A stretch of DNA of 64,000 nucleotides from Anastrepha obliqua. Lineage: Eukaryota; Arthropoda; Insecta; Diptera; Tephritidae. The position numbers and the translations under genes were made by a program. The notes below the pieces were generated by a model. The model was not told the DNA's origin. It did no database searches and worked only from the letters and a program-made list of their open reading frames with translations. Location of the stretch: positions 22,294,001 to 22,358,000 of the forward strand of contig NC_072895.1 in the NCBI RefSeq assembly GCF_027943255.1, in the 5' to 3' direction. Positions 13,101 through 23,519 of this stretch are shown piece after piece (within the stretch, counting starts at the first letter, position 1; the number at the start of each line of letters is the position of its first letter).

Positions 13101-15337
13101 TCGAAGCTACCTGCAAAGGCTCAGGATATGAACTATCAACTCTTTTCGATTTTGCAACTCGCCTTTAGAGACACAATAACACCTACCACTCGAATTCGAT
13201 GCCATCTTGGAAGAAGAAAAAGACCAGCCAACTCGGTCTGTTATGGCCGGAAGGAAAGCACATATGCTCAGCCTAGCCCGGTAGAATTCTTAAGAGCACT
13301 TGGTCTGGATGAAGTATTGCGAGGAGCAAAGAGTACAATAGACCTTAAGACCGAAGTGTCTACTTTCTTTCATACCAAAACCCGCAAAGTACTTTTCTCC
13401 CAACTCTTGAAAAAGTTTAAAGCAGCTATTTACGTTGAATCCTTTTTATGGACAAGAAGAAATATTCCCGGAGTGGTGCTTTGAGTTCATTGAATAGTCA
13501 AAAGTCACACAGATCTAATTTAGGCGAAATATATGGGTCAAGTCCTTGCCCTTGCAAGGAGCCCACTTGGACAAATATTCAAAATTCGTCCGTTGTGATG
13601 GAAGGGAAAGGAACCAGGCAGATGGGGAAAAAAAAAGAAGGGGACTTGGAATTAGAGGATAACGAACGTAAATTAACCGCTTAAAGCTACTCATAAATTT
13701 CACCAGATGTGTGATATTTAAACCCGCAATATCCGCAGGTGTAGCGAAAAAGTGAGAGCATAGATGTCTAAATGTGTGCCCGAAGAGAGCAGAGCAGCTA
13801 CTGTAAAAAGAAGGTACTGAGATGATTCCACCTCGTCCTCTAGACAGCTTCTGCAGAAAGGACTTGAGGCAATGCCTAGTCCCATCGCAGGGACACCTAA
13901 CGGGTAATGCCCGATAAGGAGACCTACCAAATTCGAAAGCCGCAGCTTTGTCAGCCTAAGAAGTTTCCTCGAGCGCCCCCTATCTACCCGTGTCCAGAAG
14001 GATCGGGCGGCTTTGTACCTTTGCGCACTAGCCTAACGCTCGCTGAGTTAACGCAAAGCCCATCTTTCCAGACCACAGGTTCTCAAAAAACCTCAATCCT
14101 CTCATTTTGCGATTAAACCGTCGCCAGGGTTCCCTGCCTAACTATCTCATCAGCCCAGCAGTTTACCTCTATGCCGCTGTGGCCGGGATCCCAAATGAGC
14201 CTGATATCGAAGTATTCGGATCGAGGAGATCGAGAGAACTGTCCTTTACAGTAATTACCGAAGTGAGCAACCAATCCGCTGCTTCCTTAATTACGGCTAC
14301 CTCCGCTTGGAAAACACTACAGTGGTCCGGAAGCCTAAATTTGAGTTTGATGGGGAGCTCCTCGCAGTATACTTCCGCACCAACTCTTCCGTCCAGCTTC
14401 GAGCCATCCGTAAACAAGTTTTCCAACTAAAATTGGTTTCGCCGAAATGTTGGCTTTTTTGCCACTATCTTCACGCATTACACAACACCCAGAATGACCA
14501 ACGTAAGGAACATATTTTACCGAATTGATACATCAACAAAGTTTAAACTCCAAATCACCCTTTCAATTTGATCATAGCCGTCTATTCTCTTTTCAGATTT
14601 TCTTCTATTCGGTGTCAATTTTCCTCAGAGCTGGTTTATCTGCATCGGCTGCTGAGTGGACCAATTTAGGTGCCGGTTCTCTCAATTTAGCTGTATCTTT
14701 AGTGGGTCCATATCTAATGGCCAGATTTAATCGTCGTTCACTTATGCTCTTCTCAACATTTTTTAGTGCTCTTGCTCTGGCATCATTTGCACTACTTCTT
14801 TACTTCATCGTAAGTATTGGCATACTTTTTATGTGGAACACATCGTGTAAAAATATTATTTTGTAACCTTGGTTTTTAATGGTTTGCGCATATTTTATGA
14901 TTTCAGGACTATGTCTCTTGGTTTGCTATTGGTTGCGTTGTTTGCATTTTCCTCTACATATTCTTTTTCCAGTTCGGATTGGCTCCCATTCCATTTTTCA
15001 TCGGATCCGGTAAATATTTATGCAAGAGAAATTAACACTGAAAACACTTACTAACTTTTTTGTTTCGTTTATAGAACTGTTTGAAGTAGCACCTCGATCC
15101 GTGGCCATGTCTCTGGGTAGCGTTTCTTCATGGGTATGCAATTTCATAGTCGGCATGCTCTTTCCCACACTACAGGATGCCTGGGGCTCCCTGGTATTCA
15201 TACCTTTCGCTATCGTTTGTGCGATGCTTTTCATCCTCACCAAACGATATCTCCCAGAAACAAAAGGTCGTAGCCCGTCTCAAGTGGCGCCATTGGTGGC
15301 GAATGGTTTTAAATCGAATATATACGAAATCAAATAA
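7118..15337 (+). CDS. Facilitated sugar transporter, SLC2/GLUT family (7 exons)
   Basis: Exons are 7118-7231, 7299-7403, 7525-7661, 11925-12519, 14597-14809, 14907-15009 and 15075-15337. All have GT..AG borders and matching phases and give 509 residues. An in-frame TGA at 7100-7102 supports the start. This is a plasma-membrane 12-helix transporter of the major facilitator superfamily that moves hexoses by facilitated diffusion. Signatures seen in order: NRFGRR after helix 2; GLAGGLATACLPMYLAEVAP around helix 4; PESPKWLY before the central loop; GGQQLSGINA in helix 7 (the QLS motif of GLUTs); GLAPIPFFIGSELF in helix 10; and PETKGR at the C-terminal end of helix 12. It resembles the Drosophila sut-type transporters, but the exact orthologue is not certain, so no symbol is given. 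Two introns (4.3 and 2.1 kb) carry transposons. It converges on Pms2. Confidence 0.93.
8053..8191 (-). mobile_element. CAA-tailed short retroposon (family P), in transporter intron 3
   Basis: Minus-strand copy of a roughly 130-bp repeat seen about ten times here. Starting from the plus-strand side it shows GTT triplets (the tail), AACATTCCCCGTACATATAT and CCGGATATAAATCCGG, and ends near TAGAACCGACTGACGTGG. The sequence has internal hairpins and no coding capacity. Confidence 0.75.
8195..8330 (-). mobile_element. tRNA-derived SINE, 5' part
   Basis: Minus-strand head of the SINE described at 6360-6662, with the A box region complementing CCATTCGGCCAGGGCGG near 8305-8321 and the B box complementing ATTCGAACC near 8252-8260. 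It abuts the family P repeat directly, so one was probably truncated when the other landed. Confidence 0.65.
8331..9657. other. Transporter intron 3, no recognised element
   Basis: AT-rich intron sequence. Fragments around 9050-9600 look like decayed repeat material: a plus-strand frame at 9395-9660 contains SFLFWSDLASCHYSR, reminiscent of a mariner transposase DLASCHY block (catalytic aspartate). Too degraded to bound an element. Confidence 0.4.
9658..9800 (+). mobile_element. CAA-tailed short retroposon (family P)
   Basis: Plus-strand copy with the characteristic ACGACAGTCGGTTCTACG start, GGACTGTCATTCCAGCAGCC, a loop region around TATGTATGGGGAATG, and a 3' tail of CTGCTACAACAACAACAA. It lies inside transporter intron 3. 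Confidence 0.75.
9946..10892 (+). mobile_element. Internally deleted mariner-like transposon
   Basis: The ends are inverted: AAGGGTTTTCCAATAACAGG at 9946-9965 and the complement ending at 10892, flanked by TA at 9944-9945 and 10893-10894. It encodes broken transposase. The N-terminal helix-turn-helix part is MEGYTLIQRIEMIKFHYKNG (from 10060). After a frame shift come VLYDEAQFHLVGFVNKQNYR (10526, first catalytic region), then VTVWCGLWAGGVIGPYFF, then NVYFQQDGPSATQ (second aspartate). The C-terminal third is deleted, so the right TIR follows directly. A related deleted copy is at 62882-63348. Confidence 0.88.
10893..11924. other. End of transporter intron 3, AT-rich
   Basis: Nothing recognisable beyond poly-T runs (near 11127 and 11650). 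It ends in a normal acceptor, TTTTTAG, at 11918-11924. Confidence 0.5.
12848..13400 (+). pseudogene. Non-LTR retrotransposon remnant, RNase H/C-terminal part
   Basis: Plus-strand fragments in transporter intron 4. One reads DINGNEIAHELAGWDAV, which resembles the GNEIADELA block of LINE RNase H domains. A later one, EFLRALGLDEVLR near 13290-13320, resembles the C-terminal tails of such ORFs. Several frames are needed and no intact domain remains. Confidence 0.5.
13718..14430 (-). pseudogene. Non-LTR retrotransposon remnant, RNase H and zinc-knuckle tail
   Basis: The minus strand reads FTDGSKLDGRVGAEVY and then DHCSVFQAEVAVIKEA (14420-14270), the first two acidic blocks of a LINE-encoded RNase H. 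Further on, GHYPLGVPAMGLGIASSPFC and CRSCLEDEVESSQ (13930-13800) are the C-terminal cysteine/histidine region. Intervening sequence is decayed. This is a different LINE family from J. It sits in transporter intron 4. Confidence 0.7.
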
Positions 15338-15364
15338 TTTAAGTTTACTACTTATTTAGATAAA

Positions 15365-15370
15365 AATAAA
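15365..15370 (+). promoter_or_regulatory. Probable polyadenylation signal of the transporter gene
   Basis: AATAAA lies 28 nt past the transporter stop codon and 38 nt before the Pms2 exon boundary at 15408. If used, the two convergent transcripts nearly meet or overlap. Confidence 0.55.
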
Positions 15371-15407
15371 CAAGTAATTGAGAAAAAATGTCTGTTTTTT
15401 AACTCAC

Positions 15408-18400
15408 CCAGGGTTGTTCAATCTCGCCCATATGTGTGACTAATTTCTTCATTGTGGCGCGTTTTAAAGCCGTACCAATCATCACCGACTTACGGCAGGC
15501 ACGCGACGCAAACATATCACGAATGCGCGATGGTCGACAGACAGTGCCGGCGGGAGCGTCCTGCAGCATGAAAAGCAGTTCGTCGATGTCTTCTTTGCCG
15601 AACTGCCAACGTGCACTGGACGGCTTACAGAGCAACTTCACTTTCTTAGTCGGAGGAGCTAAATTGAAGAAACACAAAATAATATTTTGCGGTTAATCAT
15701 TTTCTACAGTGGCCAAATTCGATATAAAATTTGAAATGAAAACGAGAGGGATTTGAAGATTTCAGTCACGGGGCTTAACCCATAAAATTCCATATAAAAT
15801 TTGAAATGGAAACTTAATATATTTCTCGGAAATTTCACATAATTTGAAGATTTCACTGTCACCGGGCTTAATCACAAGCCGACATAATAATTTAAAAAAT
15901 TCGACTGTTCCATGAGTCATCACCATTCCAAAAAGCGCTAGTTGAGTTTTTCGGTTATTAAGATAAATTAAGGGTTTATATACAGTTAGAAGGCTGAAAA
16001 AAGCGAATTTTCCAGATTTTTTCTGAGAAAACTTTTAAATTTATTGATCTAAAATTTTGTACACGTATCATGTTATCTTTTAACTGTATTTTAAGACTTA
16101 CCAGTAGTAAAAATATTTATTTGGAAAGGAGCTACAGCTGATCTTCGGGAGCTCCTTTCAAAAACGACGTTTTGCGGAGACCACTATATCTCTGAACTGG
16201 ATACTCTGAATTTAAAAAACCAAACAGATCTCCTTAAATTAATTTTAAATCTAGTAATTAATCGAAGAAATAAGCAAAATACATTTTTTTGACAAAATGG
16301 CGTTTTCTCAACAAAAAAAATCGATTTTGACCCAAAATTTCGGACTTAAATGGTTTATAAAAAAGAAATATTTATCAGTGAGAAAAAGTCTTCGACTAAT
16401 TACTAAAAAATATATTTAAAAAGCTCGTGTTGAAATTTGAGACTAATCAGCTTAGCCGTTTTCGAGTAATGTTGGTCACCGACTTTAAAAACACCATTTT
16501 GAGAAAAACTCATTTAAAGTTTAAAAAAAACTTTCAAGCACTCTGAAACGTCTTTTCAAGTTTGCGTGTAACTTGGAAAATATTCATCGGAACAATATTT
16601 AATTCTCTGTGTGTATTCTTAAATATATTATATGTATATTAAGAAATATAAATAAAAATAAAAAAATCGATTTTTTGAAAATTCTAACTGAATATAACCC
16701 CTTAAAAGCAGTGATTTTATAAATTTTAAAGTCTAGTCTTTGAATATAAAGATTTGAATATGAAGATGCTAAAGGAATATTAAAAGCAAGCATAATTTCG
16801 AAAAAAAAAACTTTAACACTTTTGTTTAATGCATCACAGCTTACCATTTTCATTGATTTCAAATTTGAACCCATTTTTTTGAAACAACGCCAGGTGGTCC
16901 AGCAGTAACATCTCATTCGCTGCTGTTAACTCAAGTGACTGCGGCACAGCTAGCGGCTGTGACTGCAATACGGTTGTACGTTGCAACATCTCAAAGTTGT
17001 ACTTCTCATCGGTGGCGTGTTGATCGATTATGAAAAGATCTGAGTCCAATTTCACTATAATGAACCCCAAATTGAATTGTCCAATAATTTCCATTTTGGC
17101 AAAAGAATCCTTGCTTATTTCGCGCTGCAACTCCTCCTCCGCCTTTTGATTTTGACTGGGATTAATTTCGCTTTTGAAACGCAAGCGCTCTAACTTGGCT
17201 TTCTTAAACTCTTTTTCTTCCGCGTTTAGTTTTTCCTCTGCTTTGAGGTTCTGCGCAATTTCCTCGAGTGTAATACGCATAACTCCACTGGAGTAGTAAT
17301 TGACAGTAGATTCTGCATCGACTATACTTTCATCTAATATTACAGTTGTCATCAAGGAATCGTCGTCGTCGTCGTCTGGTTTGTCGCTGCATAAGCCTTC
17401 ACCATTATTATCCGTGGGGTTCGGAGCTAACTCTTTAGAAACGCAGGTTGAGCTTTTATCTATAAAGTGTAGATTTGATTCGTTTGGTTTTATTCGAATC
17501 ACTTTACAATCTATGCGTTCCACAACCTTGTCGGTAAGCGTATCGAATTCTGCAATAATTTTAGTGTTAGTGAGTGTTTCAGAAATTGTAAAATTAAAAT
17601 TATTCGACGTGTTTTCACAGGATTTTCTAATATTATTCACCTTTAGATTCTTCGCTAAGTCGTTCTAAATCAAGTGTGACATTAACCAGCGACTGCTGCT
17701 CGTTTGCGGTGGTATCCGCTTTGGTTGATTTATTGCTTTCATCCTCTTCACTATCAGAATGCGCTCTAAGCACTTTGGGCATAGCACTCGGACTTAGATC
17801 GTCTCTACTTAAATAGTCGTGTATTTTCTTTAATTTTAGTGTACGCACTTCGACTTCATCTGGACATTTCCGTTTAGTAGTGACATGCGGTGCTGTACCT
17901 GCTGTGTCACCGGTTTTCTTCCACTGTGACAATACGTCCATAAATCGCTGCGAACTGCTAATTGGCAAACATTCCGAAGAGTCTTCGGAAGGTTCATTAT
18001 TGGTTGAATGTTCATTTGTTACATTTCCATTTTCTTTTTTAAACATGCTAACTATACTCGAATTCTCAAGTTTATAGGTGGATGGTATGTCCCCATAGGT
18101 GTTCACTAGAGCTTTCTTAATGGCTAATATTAAAATTTTTTCATTATTTAACAAGAGTTGACGCTTATCAGGCGTCAAATTAACATCCACGTCGGAACGT
18201 GCCGTGTTGATATTTAAAAAAACAAAGGGATATTGATGGCTATTATAGCGATGGTAAGTATCATTAACAAATTTAGAAATCTGAAAGGCAAATAAGAAAA
18301 TTATTATAAATTAGTGTGTATAACTAAGAAAAATTATAATAAATTTAAAACAAATAAACAAAATTAGTTACATTTTTTAGATCACATGGCCGAGAATTTA

Positions 18401-19558
18401 TATAAAAATACTGACGATCCTTTGACGATCGACCAGCTCCATGGCTGCAACTGGACACAAAGCCTTCCAATTGAAAGTGCGCCGCCTTTAATTGGGCTAT
18501 ATCTTCTGAAGTAATTTCCATGCTATCCCCGGCTCCCACTTCTAACTGCAACTCGGCGCGTAAACTTTCTTCAGTCAACTCTTGCCCCTCGTTGCACGGC
18601 GTCTTCAAGGGTAAAAGCTCTGTTGTTTGTCGATTGCCAAAAACAGCCGCGATATTTGCTAGTATATCTTGAGAACCGTGCGTTTGCATCACTACCACTT
18701 TCGCACCTTTGACCGTTTGATTACTACATATGATGCGTACACCTCGCGCTACCAGACAATACGCCTGAAGAATTTGACACATTTTATTAAACTCCTTGCG
18801 TATGTTGCGCACAAAATCCCGACGGCGTACAGGCAGAGTGGCAAACAAATTCGTGAGTGTGACGGTGGTGCCTACACTTCGAGCACAGGGTGAACGCTTT
18901 TTAATTCGACCCTCATGATCCAATTCCATACGCGTGCCTATAAAATAAAAACATTCAATCTATTTCAATGTTGACATTGCATTATTACACCGCACCGACA
19001 TCATGAGATGCATGTCTCGTTGCCACCACTAGGTCGGAGAGGGCACAAAGCGAGCTAAGAGCTTCGCCACGAAACCCAAACGTTTCGACGTTCTGTAAAT
19101 CGACAAATTCCCGTATTTTTGATGTGTGGTATTTAGCAGCTGAACAAAACAGTGAACAAACAGTGAATGTACAAATATTTATATTGGAGAAATACTCAAG
19201 AATTTATACTCATTGCTTCTAGATCACGTTCATGCACTCCACAGCCGTTATCACTCACTTCCACCGATTCCAAACCGTGATCGCGAAGTTTCACTTCAAC
19301 GAGCGTTGCCCCTGCATCAACCGAATTCTCCACAAGCTCTTTAACGGCTACTGCTAAAGTCAACACAACCTAATATTGATTAATAATATAATTATTACTA
19401 ATATAATTAATATTATTCGATTTCAATAGATATGTGCACATCTTTCCGGGTGAAATTACCTGACCGGAGCAAATTCTATGAACTGTGTCCTTTGCGATAG
19501 CTTTGATCTCACCCGACTCTGCCGTCGTTGGCTCTGGCATTTGTTCCTGATCTGACAT
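15408..19558 (-). CDS. Pms2: Mismatch-repair endonuclease PMS2 (7 exons visible, 3' end missing)
   Basis: Minus-strand exons are 19558-19460, 19369-19210, 19139-18996, 18937-18372, 18280-17641, 17549-16845 and 15658-15408, phases consistent, 855 codons. The protein is the MutL-alpha subunit that pairs with MLH1 and nicks the daughter strand during mismatch repair in the nucleus. The N-terminal GHKL ATPase shows [13 protein letters not shown] (residues 42-54), DNGCGV (73-78) and GFRGEAL (109-115). The linker is poorly conserved and acidic. The C-terminal endonuclease has [12 protein letters not shown] at 712-723 (metal site) and [14 protein letters not shown] near 818. An in-frame TAG at 19580-19582 fixes the start. 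After EQPW the exon meets a donor GTGAGT, and without splicing the frame stops two codons later. The conserved CPHGRPT block that should follow was not found. The 91-nt intron at 17640-17550 otherwise mimics a frameshift. Confidence 0.93.
15972..16701. mobile_element. Family B TTAA-flanked MITE, complete copy in Pms2 intron 6
   Basis: A 730-bp element without coding capacity. The left end GGGTTTATATACAGTTAGAA and the right end complementing GGGGTTATATTCAGTTAGAA are inverted copies. TTAA flanks both sides (15968-15971 and 16702-16705), as for piggyBac-type targets. A truncated inverted copy is at 2430-2783. Confidence 0.75.
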
Positions 19559-19632
19559 TTTAACAATAATTAAAATTTGCTAGTAACGTAAACATGCACA
19601 ATAAAAATTAAAATCTACATAAACATAGCTGA

Positions 19633-20510
19633 AGTGAACAATTTTTTGATTTTGTTAAGCGGAAGCGCCAAAACAAATTGATGTCAGGTAGAAAGAAAGC
19701 AGGAACCTTGCCAGATGACAGTTATAGCATTTTTGTATACCCAAAAAAGAACACTCAACAAAAAATGTTTTAAAGTTTAGCTGATAATTTTTAAATACTA
19801 CCACAACTCAATTTTTGGCAATGACATACTCAAAAAATGTGCAATATATAAGAAATTGAAGACATGAAGTAAGACATCATTTTGAAGAAGCTGTTATTTT
19901 ATGCTTTATATTTTAACTGATTGCCTTTTAAAAAATTAATTACACCTTGAATTTAAACATCCTTTTTCTCAAGTTTCTTAATAATTTTCCTAGAAAAACA
20001 TTTAGCTGTACTGGAAACTGCTCTGGAAAATGTTCTTTTTAAAAAATTAAAATTTATTTTTCCAATAAAAATTAAAATTTATTTTTTTTATAAAAATTAA
20101 AATATAAATGTAGTTGAAGCAGGCATTTTTTTGATTTCGTTAAGCGGAAGCGCGAAAACAAGTTTGACGTCGGGAAAGCAGGAACCTTGCCAGATGACGG
20201 TTATAGCATTTTTCTTGTACCCAAACATAACACACAACAACAAATATTTTAAAGTTTAGATTATAATTTTTAAAAATTACCTCAACGCGTTGACATACTC
20301 AAAAAACTGGCACGATATAAGAAATTTACAGCGCGAAGTAAGATTTCATTTTGGAGTGAAATTGTTTAGTTATGCTGGAAATATTTTAACTGACCCTTTT
20401 AGAATTTTTAAGTTCTAAATTTTTAAAAAGAAATTTTACATACTTTTTTCCATGTTCTTTAGTAATTTTCCTAGAAAAACACTTAGGTGTACTGGAAACT
20501 TTGATGTTTC
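19633..20510. repeat. Imperfect tandem duplication upstream of Pms2
   Basis: About 19633-20030 and 20122-20490 are two diverged copies of the same roughly 400-bp unit. Shared blocks in the same order include GTTAAGCGGAAGCGC, AGCAGGAACCTTGCCAGATG, GGTTATAGCATTTTT-like sequence, and TTTTCCTAGAAAAACA followed by GTGTACTGGAAAC or CTGTACTGGAAAC. It begins about 75 bp from the Pms2 start codon, so it covers the likely promoter region. Confidence 0.7.
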
Positions 20511-20551
20511 TTTGAATGCTTCGCGTTCTATTTTCGATAACTCAATTTATT

Positions 20552-20733
20552 GTAATGGTGCTCACACTCCCCAATGTAAACGTACGCCCGTATCAGCTGA
20601 CACGATTAAACTAATGAGAGCCCCCCGTATGTAAATGAATTCTCACCACCGTTCCATAGTATCGTAGATGGTTCTTTCATCGTGTCAGCTGATACGGGCG
20701 TACGTTTACGTTGGTGTGTGTGAGCACCATAAC
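20552..20733. repeat. 55-bp inverted repeat (fold-back element)
   Basis: The left arm 20552-20606 and right arm 20679-20733 are reverse complements with about four mismatches in 55, separated by 72 bp. The core CGTACGCCCGTATCAGCTGA is identical in both arms. It probably represents a very small MITE with long TIRs. No gene is present. Confidence 0.8.
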
Positions 20734-21059
20734 AGTATAAAAATCCCCCATTAAATTTTGAGAGATACGGCCGGGAATTAAATCCTGATCGTTCCAGCAA
20801 AATGGAATCGCCTAATGTGAAAAAGATTCTAAACGCCAATCGTCGGGTTTACGGGTCGACGTATTGCGAATTTTTCAAAGGCCCATATACACTTAAGGCA
20901 AAAAAAAAAACGATCGCGGTAATTTTTTTTCCTGTTACGGTGCTTTACCTGTCATTTCAAATGCGTAACGGATACCATTTCATTTTCACAATAGTGTTGC
21001 CTTAATCTGACTTTATTTGGTGCCGATGAGTATAATAAATGTCCCGTAGTTGGTGTGAA

Positions 21060-22190
21060 AACAAGGGAGTCTAAGAAAACAATGGTTTTATCCGAGAGGC
21101 AAAAAATTTACATATATAATTGTCTGTAAGCGGCAAAACCTATGAAATGTCCAAATTTCGCTTATAGGGCAACGCAATGAAACGTCCGCAAGAAGATTCT
21201 GGGTGAAATATTCGGAAACGGAGAGTTTGTCACACCGTTTTAAAAGTGGGCGTCCACGAGAGACAACTGGCCAAGATAGCTCTGCGCAATCGATTCAGAA
21301 CTGCAGCAGACATTCCTACAAAGTTAAAGCATAGAAATAACATGGAAATCAGCCCCTCGACTGTGCAGCGTCGAGAGAAGCAAATTTAATGAGACACAGA
21401 CCCGCTAAAAAGAGCCTTCTGGAATGGAATGTTACTGCTACAAAAACCGCAACCCTTCTGACAGCAAAAACGCGGTCCGCCCGCTTAAACTGGTTTCAGA
21501 AAAGGCGAAAATGGACACATAACGACTGGGTACGAGTCATATTTTCAGATGAGTGTAAAATAAATCTATTTACTTCAGATGCAAGAAGCGTAGTGCGTCG
21601 CAGACAAATGAAAGATGTAGCCATAACTGCGTTCAGAGTATTGTGAAAAATTCAGCTTAAGGCAATAATAACCTACGGTGTTGGACGATTTTTGTTTCTT
21701 GGAGGAAATATAAACTCTTTTGCGCGTATTGAAATCATTAAACAAGGCATTTTTCCAAAAATTGAGCAGTTGCCAAAGCACGAAGGAAATATTATATTTC
21801 AGGACGATAATTCACCTTTCCATCAATCGAAGTGGGTAAGCATATCATAGAAATTAGAAATTTAAACCAATTTCTTCTAACGAAATGACGTTACTATAAC
21901 AGTAGTCTCTTCATAGGTAAATTAATCTCTTTTGGGAATGGAATGAATGGCATGGCCAGGAAATAGTCCGGACCTTAATCTCATTGAAAATGTGTGGTCT
22001 ATTTTAAGAAGAAAGATACGCCAGCAGATGCCCACTAATATCAAACTGTTAAAGAAAGTAATCGAAGCTAATTGGTATAATACATTTCATCAATCATGAT
22101 TAAAAAACTGTGCAAAGGCATGACATGGCGTCTCGAGTGGAATGTGTCATAAAAGTGCAAGGATGTCATGTCCGCTATTAAAACACCTTA
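21060..22190 (+). pseudogene. Tc1-like transposase pseudogene
   Basis: Plus-strand fragments in order: a decayed N-terminal domain (21140-21390); RSARLNWFQKRRKWTHNDWV and VIFSDECKINLF (21475-21570, first catalytic aspartate in FSDE); GVGRFLFLGGNINSF; NIIFQDDNSPFHQSK (21790-21830, second aspartate); and PGNSPDLNLIENVWSILRRK (21958-22015, third acidic residue). About 100 bp of unrelated sequence with GT and AG edges separates the last two blocks. Several stops and shifts are present. Confidence 0.82.
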
Positions 22191-22204
22191 ATACGTTTTT
22201 TTTT

Positions 22205-22880
22205 CTTAAGGGGTTAGGGGTAGTCAGGTAGGACCGAAAAAATTATGACTTAATAATTTTTTTTTTTGCTAGTCAATTGCTTTTTTTTACGAAAATAAAA
22301 ACATATTTCGACTTGACTTTAGGAAAATTTGAAAAAAAAAAATAATAATAATTGTAAAGAGTATCGCCGTTTGTATGGAGTCCGTTTCTCCAGAAGTCCT
22401 TTGCGGTGATCATCACAAGCCCTTGGAGATTCATCGAAAATCAATCGGACAAGAGAAATTAGTTTTATTAATAGATTATCTTGTGCCTGATCGAAGCTTA
22501 TTTTTTTCAACATTAACAATATGGCGGCCTCAGGAAATATTTTTTCAGATTTTCAAGAAAAAAACAGATAATTGTTTAAAAAAAATCGAAATTTAAAAAA
22601 AAATCCTTCGATCATGCACGAGTTTTTTATGTTTTTAGTATAAAGTAGTATACATTTTATTGAAATCAGCCAAGCGGTTTTTAAGTTACAGTGATCACCA
22701 GTTCAAAAATCATAGTTTTGAGAAAAACGCATTCTGCTCCGGAGCGCCCTTTGTTAATTGTTGAATAACTCGAAAAGTATTTATCGGATTCACTTCAAAT
22801 TTTCTAACAATATTTTTAAGATATTATGCTTTAAGAAAATGTAAAAAAATAAAAAAAGAGAATGCAAAAATAGGGTCCAA
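22205..22880 (-). mobile_element. TTAA-associated element, family A, copy 2 (inverted, unoccupied site)
   Basis: Inverted relative of 77-1557. It starts with TTAA (22206-22209) and GGGGTTAGGGGTAGTCAG, and runs through a block matching 1133-1391 of copy 1. It lacks the 598-bp insertion: a single TA at 22822-22823 sits where copy 1 has TA-insert-TA. The far terminal repeat is not visible. Confidence 0.7.
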
Positions 22881-23214
22881 TTTTTTCACTACTAAAACAA
22901 GCATAAACAAATCTCTTTTTTAATATAAATACCGACTTTAGCCACTGGACTTAGATGAGCCTGTGCATGTGATCACCATAAAATGCATAGATTTTTTTTG
23001 TTATTGAATGAACGGACTTAAAACCGATTACTACTTGTCGCAAGAAGACATTTCTAACTACCTAAAAGCAGTCAAATATAAATGGACCTAATTTATGTAC
23101 TAAAAATATTACTTCAATTGGTGAGTCTCAAATTGACTTTATTTTTGACCGTAAGTGTAGTTCTTATACCACTAGCCGAAATTTAGCTACTAGCTATGAG
23201 AAATACGCTACCGA
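22881..23214. other. Non-genic spacer
   Basis: AT-rich; nothing recognised. Confidence 0.5.
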
Positions 23215-23462
23215 AACGTTCCCACGACAGTCAATTCTATTCGGAACGACCCACATTTATATCTAGCGAAGGACTGTAACGGCAGCACCATTCCAGAAAA
23301 AAGTATGGTGAATGACAGCAAAACTAACAATGCTATCGAAACTCTGTGTCTGCCGTTCCCATGACAGTCGGTTCTACGTTACCGAAACGACCCGGATTTA
23401 TATCCGACCGAGGATCGTCACTTCCACGTATTGGGAATGTTTATGATACTACAACAACAACG
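23215..23462 (+). mobile_element. Two adjacent family P retroposon copies
   Basis: The first copy (23215-23325) has diverged. The second (23350-23462) has CATGACAGTCGGTTCTACG, CCGGATTTATATCCGACC and a tail of TACTACAACAACAACG. Both are on the plus strand and close to the left end of the Tigger element. Confidence 0.7.
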
Positions 23463-23519
23463 CTATTGAAACAATTCTTATTGTAATATCCCCAGCCCAA
23501 TGATAATCAGATCTAAATA

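Noticed and set aside
17550..17641. Apparent frameshift in Pms2 between two overlapping minus-strand frames
   Set aside because: A 91-nt intron with donor GTGAAT (17640), a CTCACTAAC branch-like sequence and acceptor TTGCAG (17550) restores the frame exactly, so no frameshift is needed.
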